Shown here in pieces: positions 7,501 through 10,355 of a stretch of 10,355 nucleotides of DNA. Position numbers and translations under genes: made by a program. This DNA is from Zeimonas sp964481165 (GTDB lineage: Bacteria; Pseudomonadota; Gammaproteobacteria; Burkholderiales; Burkholderiaceae_E). The stretch covers positions 1 through 10,355 of the forward strand of contig CAYZYC010000089.1 of NCBI GenBank assembly GCA_964481165.1, read 5' to 3'. The notes under the pieces are model-generated. The model was not told the origin of the DNA, searched no databases, and saw only the letters and a list, made by a program, of their open reading frames with translations. The first letter of the stretch is position 1. Every line of letters begins with the position of its first letter.

Positions 7501-8265
7501 CGCAACATGATCGGCGCGGTCGTCGGCGTGCAGCCCTTCGGCGGAGAAGGGCTGTCGGGCACCGGGCCGAAGGCGGGTGGGCCGCTGTACCTGCGGCGGC
7601 TGCTGCGTCTTCCGCTCGATGCAGCGATGTCGCTGCCGCCGGCCCAAGGCGGGCCCGGCCTGCCTGGAGGCGCGCATCTGGAACACCGCGCAGCGGCGCT
7701 TGCCGTGCTCGAGGTGCTCGACGGCTGGCTGCGCGCGTCGAACGATGGGCATCTGCGCGCGCTCGGCGACACCTGCGCTGCGCTCGCGCGCGATACGCCG
7801 CTCGCGTTGCCGCGTGTCCTGGACGGACCGACGGGCGAGCGCAACACCTGGTGGCTGGCGTCGCGGCGTGCGGTGCTCGGCGTCGCGAACGACGATGCCG
7901 ACCGGCTCTTCCAGTTCGCGCACGCCCTCGCTGCCGGAACGACGATGCACTGGCTGCACGACGACGCCGGTGCGCGAGCGCTGCACGCCGCGTTGCCGCC
8001 GTCTTTGCGCGCACAGGTGCAATGGGTCGACGACGTGCAGGCGAGCCGCTTCGATGCGGCGATCGTGCACGGCACCGGCGACGAGATTCGTCGCTGGAGC
8101 GTGCGCCTTGCGCAACGCGATGGCCCGATCGTCCAGCTGCTCGCCTGTGCGACCGGCGATCGACGCCATGGCGCGATCGCGCTGGAGCGGCTGTTCGTCG
8201 AGCGCACGCTGTCGGTCAACACCGCCGCCGCGGGGGGCAACACGAGCCTGACGACGATCGGCTGA
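4510..8265 (+). CDS. putA: Bifunctional proline dehydrogenase / L-glutamate gamma-semialdehyde dehydrogenase PutA
   Basis: A protein of 1251 residues that oxidises proline to glutamate: an FAD-dependent proline dehydrogenase passes the intermediate to an NAD-dependent aldehyde dehydrogenase through an internal tunnel. The alpha domain and PRODH barrel occupy about 15-500, with ISIKLSALHPRY, RLVKGAYWDSEIKRAQ and the substrate-binding arginine pair R483/R484 in VRRLLENGANTSF. The dehydrogenase domain covers about 560-1060, with SPWNFPL, FTGST, catalytic E812 (AETGG) and nucleophile C846 (SAGQRCSAL). The C-terminal domain ends in SVNTAAAGGN and TTIG, the conserved tunnel-cap motif of long PutAs. 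E. coli PutA has 1320 residues; this one starts where the E. coli linker after the DNA-binding domain ends, so there is no ribbon-helix-helix domain. ATG 4510 is the only reasonable start: upstream in-frame sequence has no such domain. It should act at the inner membrane, donating electrons to quinone. Confidence 0.97.
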   Translation: MCATVTTSALSQAHPQSPLRDAITAAYRASESECVAGLLDAARLPPAQAHEAQALARRLSQRLRERRGGIGRTGLVQGLMQEFSLSSQEGVALMCLAEALLRIPDDATRDALIRDKLAGGNWQAHLGASPSLFVHAATWGLIITGKLVATHPESGLANSLARAIARSGEPVIRKGVDMAMRLLGEQFVAGESIEQALANARRREAQGFRHSYDMLGEAALTEDDALRYFASYEQAIHAIGASAAGLGVHRGPGISIKLSALHPRYCRAQYERVLAELYPRLRDLARLARRHDIGVNVDAEEAERLDLSLDLLERLCFEPELEGWDGVGFVVQAYQKRCTPVIDFLVDLAVRSRRRLMVRLVKGAYWDSEIKRAQVDGHEDYPVYTRKVHTDVSFLACARRMLAAPRAIYPQFATHNARSVAAILQMAGPECPENRYEFQCLHGMGEPLFEQVIRGVEHGGPGRPCRIYAPVGTHATLLAYLVRRLLENGANTSFVNRIADESVALDDLVADPVEAVERNARIEGAVGLPHPAIVLPRDLHAPERTNSAGIDLTDERQLAALAAQLARSAERELVAAPIVDGDERADGEARVLRNPADRREAIGRVIEASASDVADALGAAVRGAKRWAETPVAVRTAALDLAADRLQARLADFTDLLVREAGKTYASAIGEVREAVDFLRYYAARMRTGAAEAGGEPIGPVACISPWNFPLSILVGQAAAALAAGNVVLAKPAEQTPLVAAQLVRLLQESGVDAGALQLLPGRGETVGAALVADPRIRGVVFTGSTQVARSIARSLAGRLDAHGQPIPLIAETGGVNAMIVDSSALAEQAVVDILASAFDSAGQRCSALRVLCVQEEAADRLLAMLRGAMRELRVGRPDRLDTDVGPVIDADARDALFGYLDEVRAQVRIGGAVSEGHEHGHFVAPALVELPALEALRNEVFGPVLHVVRYRRDELPALVDTIDRVGYGLTLGVQTRIDEVVELIAARARVGNQYVNRNMIGAVVGVQPFGGEGLSGTGPKAGGPLYLRRLLRLPLDAAMSLPPAQGGPGLPGGAHLEHRAAALAVLEVLDGWLRASNDGHLRALGDTCAALARDTPLALPRVLDGPTGERNTWWLASRRAVLGVANDDADRLFQFAHALAAGTTMHWLHDDAGARALHAALPPSLRAQVQWVDDVQASRFDAAIVHGTGDEIRRWSVRLAQRDGPIVQLLACATGDRRHGAIALERLFVERTLSVNTAAAGGNTSLTTIG

Positions 8266-8267
8266 TC

Positions 8268-8333
8268 GGGCGCCGGACTGTGCGGGACGAGGCGAACGCG
8301 CCGACCCCGGCCAGTGCGACCACGCCGGCGCCC
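8268..8333. terminator. Possible bidirectional terminator between convergent putA and channel gene
   Basis: GGGCGCCGG at 8268-8276 and its exact reverse complement CCGGCGCCC at 8325-8333 flank a 48-nt loop in the 69-bp gap between two convergent stops (8265 and 8335). The position is right for termination from both sides. However the loop is long, there is no T-run on either side, and short GC inverted repeats are common by chance at this base composition. Rho-dependent termination is as likely. Confidence 0.25.
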
Positions 8334-8334
8334 T

Positions 8335-9246
8335 TCAGGCAGTCGCCACGGCTTCCTGCGGGTGCTCGATCGCGCGACGCTTCGCGGGCTGCGGCTGGTG
8401 TGCCGCCTGCGGCGTGGCCGCCTGCGCCGCGCGCATGCGGTGCCAGTACCGGCGAAGGATCATCTGCTCGACCCGCACGCGTTCGTTCGTGCGGCACACG
8501 TAGCGAAGGGCGAGCTTCGCGTGGGTGGGATCGTCGAGCGAGAGCAGCACGCGAGGGGCGGCCGACGGCAGATCGACCAGGCTGCGCGCCTCGATGCGCG
8601 CCAGATGCGCCGCGGCCTCCTGGAGCCAGGGGTCGCAGACGTCACCGGCGGCCGCGAGCAGGCATTGCTCCAGCTGCTCGAGGTCGCTTTCCGCGTCCGC
8701 CGCAACGCGCACGATCTGCACGATGAAGGCGCCGGTGGCGGTTTCGTTGCGCACCGGATGCGTGAGCAGCACCGCGTTGGGGATGGTGACGGTCTTGCCG
8801 GTGAGCTGGTTCGAATCGAAGGTTTCGGCCAGCGTCGTGGACAGCAGCGACGTGCCGACGACCCTGCCGCGCACGCCCGCCACCTCGATGAAGTCGTCGA
8901 GACGGTACGGACGGGTCGCAACCAGCGTGGCGGTGCCGAGCAGGTTGGTCAGGAAATCCTTGCTGACGATGAGGGCCGCGCCGGCGACCGCGGTCAGCGC
9001 CAGCGCGAAGCCGGCGAGCTTGCTCCCCCATACCCCGAGCACCGCGAAGAAGGTCAGCGCGAGCACCAGGTTGCGCAACCAGACGCGTTGCTCACGGCGG
9101 CTTCGCAGATCACCGTTCGTCGGGTGGGCAAGCACCCGCGAGACGATGCGCGTGGCGAACCAGCCGGCCGCGAGCACGGCTGCAGTAAGCCCGATGCGGG
9201 GGGTTTCGGAGAAGGACAGCAGCGGTTCGAGAAGGCCGGCGGCCAT
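8335..9246 (-). CDS. Mechanosensitive ion channel, MscS family
   Basis: A protein of 303 residues. Three hydrophobic segments are visible at about 18-38, 57-75 and 77-96; the last is rich in Ala and Gly and continues into SKDFLTNLLGTATLVATRP, matching the pore helix TM3 of MscS. The beta domain follows at about 112-165 with RPYRLDDFIEVAGVRGRVV and VTIPNAVLL, the family signature. Residues 170-265 form the cytoplasmic alpha/beta vestibule, and the last 30 residues are a Gln/Ala/His-rich tail. Such channels open under membrane tension and release solutes during hypo-osmotic shock. Length is close to E. coli MscS (286 residues). ATG 9246 lies about 30 nt below a TAGAAT -10 candidate. The gene is divergent from an osmoprotectant importer and convergent with putA. 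Subfamily is not assigned. Confidence 0.92.
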   Translation of the reverse strand: MAAGLLEPLLSFSETPRIGLTAAVLAAGWFATRIVSRVLAHPTNGDLRSRREQRVWLRNLVLALTFFAVLGVWGSKLAGFALALTAVAGAALIVSKDFLTNLLGTATLVATRPYRLDDFIEVAGVRGRVVGTSLLSTTLAETFDSNQLTGKTVTIPNAVLLTHPVRNETATGAFIVQIVRVAADAESDLEQLEQCLLAAAGDVCDPWLQEAAAHLARIEARSLVDLPSAAPRVLLSLDDPTHAKLALRYVCRTNERVRVEQMILRRYWHRMRAAQAATPQAAHQPQPAKRRAIEHPQEAVATA

Positions 9247-9282
9247 GGGAATGCACTCGACGAAGGGCTGTCCCGTGCAGCG

Positions 9283-9288
9283 ATTCTA
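9283..9288 (-). promoter_or_regulatory. Candidate -10 box for the MscS-family gene
   Basis: Minus-strand TAGAAT matches the sigma-70 -10 consensus at five of six bases. It would start transcription near 9276, leaving a leader of about 30 nt before the ATG at 9246. No good -35 is seen 17 bp upstream. The palindrome CTGCATTGCAG (9290-9300) lies in the expected -10/-35 spacer. Confidence 0.4.
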
Positions 9289-9289
9289 T

Positions 9290-9300
9290 CTGCATTGCAG
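9290..9300. promoter_or_regulatory. Palindrome CTGCATTGCAG, possible operator
   Basis: Five-base arms CTGCA and TGCAG flank a single T, forming a perfect 11-bp dyad. It abuts the candidate -10 of the channel gene, a typical place for a repressor site, and lies in an AT-richer patch of otherwise GC-rich DNA. It is short and no known regulator is assigned. Confidence 0.25.
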
Positions 9301-9312
9301 GCGCTGGCTCGG

Positions 9313-9370
9313 CGCTCGCTTCCGGACGGAGAGGGCCGGCCGACTGCCGGTGTCTGCCGCTCGCTTCCGG
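9313..9370. repeat. Pair of 13-bp direct repeats in the channel/importer spacer
   Basis: CGCTCGCTTCCGG occurs exactly at 9313-9325 and 9358-9370, start to start 45 bp, about four helical turns. Both lie upstream of the candidate permease promoter at 9377-9385, so a pair of binding sites for a transcription factor is possible. Recent small duplication is an alternative, although the flanking bases differ. Confidence 0.45.
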
Positions 9371-9376
9371 GGCGCT

Positions 9377-9385
9377 TGCTAGACT
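9377..9385 (+). promoter_or_regulatory. Candidate extended -10 promoter for the importer operon
   Basis: TGCTAGACT contains the TGn extension followed by TAGACT (9380-9385), four of six matches to the -10 consensus. Transcription would begin about 7 nt later, at or within a base or two of the ATG at 9393. That implies a leaderless or near-leaderless mRNA. No good -35 is visible, which is usual for extended -10 promoters. Confidence 0.4.
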
Positions 9386-9392
9386 CGGGCAG

Positions 9393-10049
9393 ATGATGCT
9401 TCGCAGCTTCCTGATCGATCGCTGGGATCAGGTCTGGTTCGCGTCGTGGCAGCATTTTTCCCTCGTCGCGCAGTCGCTGGCTCTCGCGACCGGACTGTCG
9501 TTGATCCTCGCCTTCGTCGTGTATCGCAGCCCGAAACTCGCTTCGCTGGCGAGCGGCGTGTCTGCGGTCGGACTGACGATTCCCTCCTTCGCGTTGATCG
9601 GTCTACTGGTCGCGCCGCTGGGTTTCGGCGTCCTGCCGTCCGTGGTCGTCGTCACGTTCTACGCGGTGCTTCCGATCCTGCGCAACGCGGTCGTCGGGCT
9701 CAACGGGGTCGATCGGGCGGTCGTCGAGTCGGCGCGAGGCATCGGCATGAGCCGCATGCGCACGATGCTGACGATCGAATTCCCGCTGGCGTGGCCGGTC
9801 ATCCTGGCCGGCGTGCGCACCTCGGCGCAGATGGCGATGGGCATTGCCGCGGTGGCGGCCTACGCGCTCGGCCCCGGGCTGGGCGTGTTCATCTTCTCCG
9901 GACTGTCGCGCCTGGGCGGCGCGAACGCATTCGAGGCTGTGGTTGTCGGCGTGGTCGGCGTGATCGTCGTCGCGCTCGTGCTCGATCTCCTTCTCGCCGG
10001 CCTGGGCCGGCTGACCATCCCGCGGGGGATCCGTGCCGGCGCCCGCTAG
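9393..10049 (+). CDS. ABC transporter permease, osmoprotectant (glycine betaine/carnitine/choline) type
   Basis: A protein of 218 residues, the usual size for OpuCB/YehW-like permeases. Hydrophobic segments occur near 25-43, 53-74, 78-97, 145-167 and 180-204. The EAA loop that docks the ATPase lies at about 110-142: VVESARGIGMSRMRTMLTIE followed by FPLAWPVILAGVR. The family imports compatible solutes across the inner membrane during osmotic stress. Two ATGs stand in tandem at 9393 and 9396; a strong ribosome site is lacking, and the upstream extended -10 may produce a leaderless message. The next gene is an ATPase whose reading frame starts 17 nt before this stop, so the two are coupled. In this family a second permease and a substrate-binding protein commonly belong to the same operon; they would lie past the right edge. 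The exact substrate cannot be read from the permease alone. Confidence 0.92.
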   Translation: MMLRSFLIDRWDQVWFASWQHFSLVAQSLALATGLSLILAFVVYRSPKLASLASGVSAVGLTIPSFALIGLLVAPLGFGVLPSVVVVTFYAVLPILRNAVVGLNGVDRAVVESARGIGMSRMRTMLTIEFPLAWPVILAGVRTSAQMAMGIAAVAAYALGPGLGVFIFSGLSRLGGANAFEAVVVGVVGVIVVALVLDLLLAGLGRLTIPRGIRAGAR

Positions 10050-10355
10050 CAGCGCCATCGTGCGACCCGCTTCCGGCAGGATCCTGCTCGACCGGGTCAG
10101 CAAGCGCTATCCGGGCCAGTCGAAACCGGCCGTCGACCAGCTCACGCTGGAAGTTCCTGCCGGCAACATCGTGATGCTCGTCGGCCCTTCCGGATGCGGC
10201 AAGACGACGACGTTGAAGATGATCAATCGCCTGATCGAGCCGAGCTCGGGCCGCATCCTGCTCGGTGACGAAGACGTCACCGACCTGGACGGCGACGCGC
10301 TGCGGCGACGCATGGGCTACGTGATCCAGTCGGGCGGACTGTTTCCGCACATGAC
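10033..10355 (+). CDS. ABC transporter ATP-binding protein, osmoprotectant type (truncated by window end)
   Basis: The first 107 residues of an ABC ATPase are present. After a short N-terminal extension, RILLDRVSKRYPG starts the domain at about residue 16. Walker A is GPSGCGKTTT at 51-60, and the Q-loop YVIQSGGLFPHM at 96-107 closely resembles ProV/OpuCA-type ATPases. The signature motif and Walker B lie beyond the edge. The proposed start is GTG 10033, preceded by GGGGGA as a ribosome site and overlapping the permease stop by 17 nt. A second in-frame GTG at 10060 would remove nine residues; there is no ATG choice. It should power the adjacent permease. Family ATPases often carry C-terminal CBS domains that sense ionic strength, which cannot be checked here. 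Confidence 0.9.
   Translation, partial: MPAPASSAIVRPASGRILLDRVSKRYPGQSKPAVDQLTLEVPAGNIVMLVGPSGCGKTTTLKMINRLIEPSSGRILLGDEDVTDLDGDALRRRMGYVIQSGGLFPHM

Noticed and set aside
3397..8169. Minus-strand open frame of 1590 codons opposite putA
   Set aside because: Its length comes from GC-rich codon bias on the opposite strand. The product is rich in Arg, Ala and His with no recognisable domain, and it overlaps the perfectly conserved putA and the 5' part of miaB out of frame.

Overview
The window is very GC-rich DNA with dense genes, short spacers and strong third-position G/C bias. Two things suggest a betaproteobacterium, probably Burkholderiales: the gene content (miaB, a long PutA, an MscS-type channel, an osmoprotectant ABC importer), and a small secreted protein just upstream of miaB that resembles conserved hypotheticals I recall from that position in Burkholderiales. 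This placement is inference; no rRNA or other phylogenetic marker is present.

Minus strand, 4412 down to 1: a compact run transcribed right to left. It begins with a small exported protein of unknown function (3990-4412) and the tRNA methylthiotransferase gene miaB (2625-3980). Next comes a TPR protein with a C-terminal outer-membrane beta-barrel (1180-2628), resembling surface lipoprotein assembly modifiers. The last is a secreted FecR-domain protein (1178 to beyond the left edge) whose tail runs into a pentapeptide XPGXG repeat encoded by a 15-bp tandem repeat. Spacings are 9 nt, a 4-nt ATGA overlap and 1 nt, so this is almost certainly one operon with translational coupling. The barrel and FecR genes look like a matched envelope module attached to a housekeeping gene.

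Plus strand, 4510-8265: a complete bifunctional proline utilisation enzyme (PutA), transcribed divergently from the miaB run. It has the long C-terminal domain but lacks the N-terminal ribbon-helix-helix repressor domain of E. coli PutA, so it should be an enzyme and not its own repressor.

Right end: an MscS-family channel (8335-9246, minus) converges on putA and is divergent from an osmoprotectant-type ABC importer. That importer has a permease (9393-10049) and an ATPase that starts at 10033 and is cut by the right edge. The 146-bp spacer between channel and importer carries candidate promoters for both sides, a 13-bp direct repeat and an 11-bp palindrome. Functionally this end pairs solute release under low osmolarity with solute uptake under high osmolarity, next to an enzyme that degrades proline, which is itself an osmolyte.

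No RNA genes, insertion sequences, phage genes or CRISPR arrays were seen. No stretch over 300 bp lacks a gene; the largest non-coding gaps are 9247-9392, 4413-4509 and 8266-8334. The least explained part is the FecR/XPGXG protein with its barrel partner.
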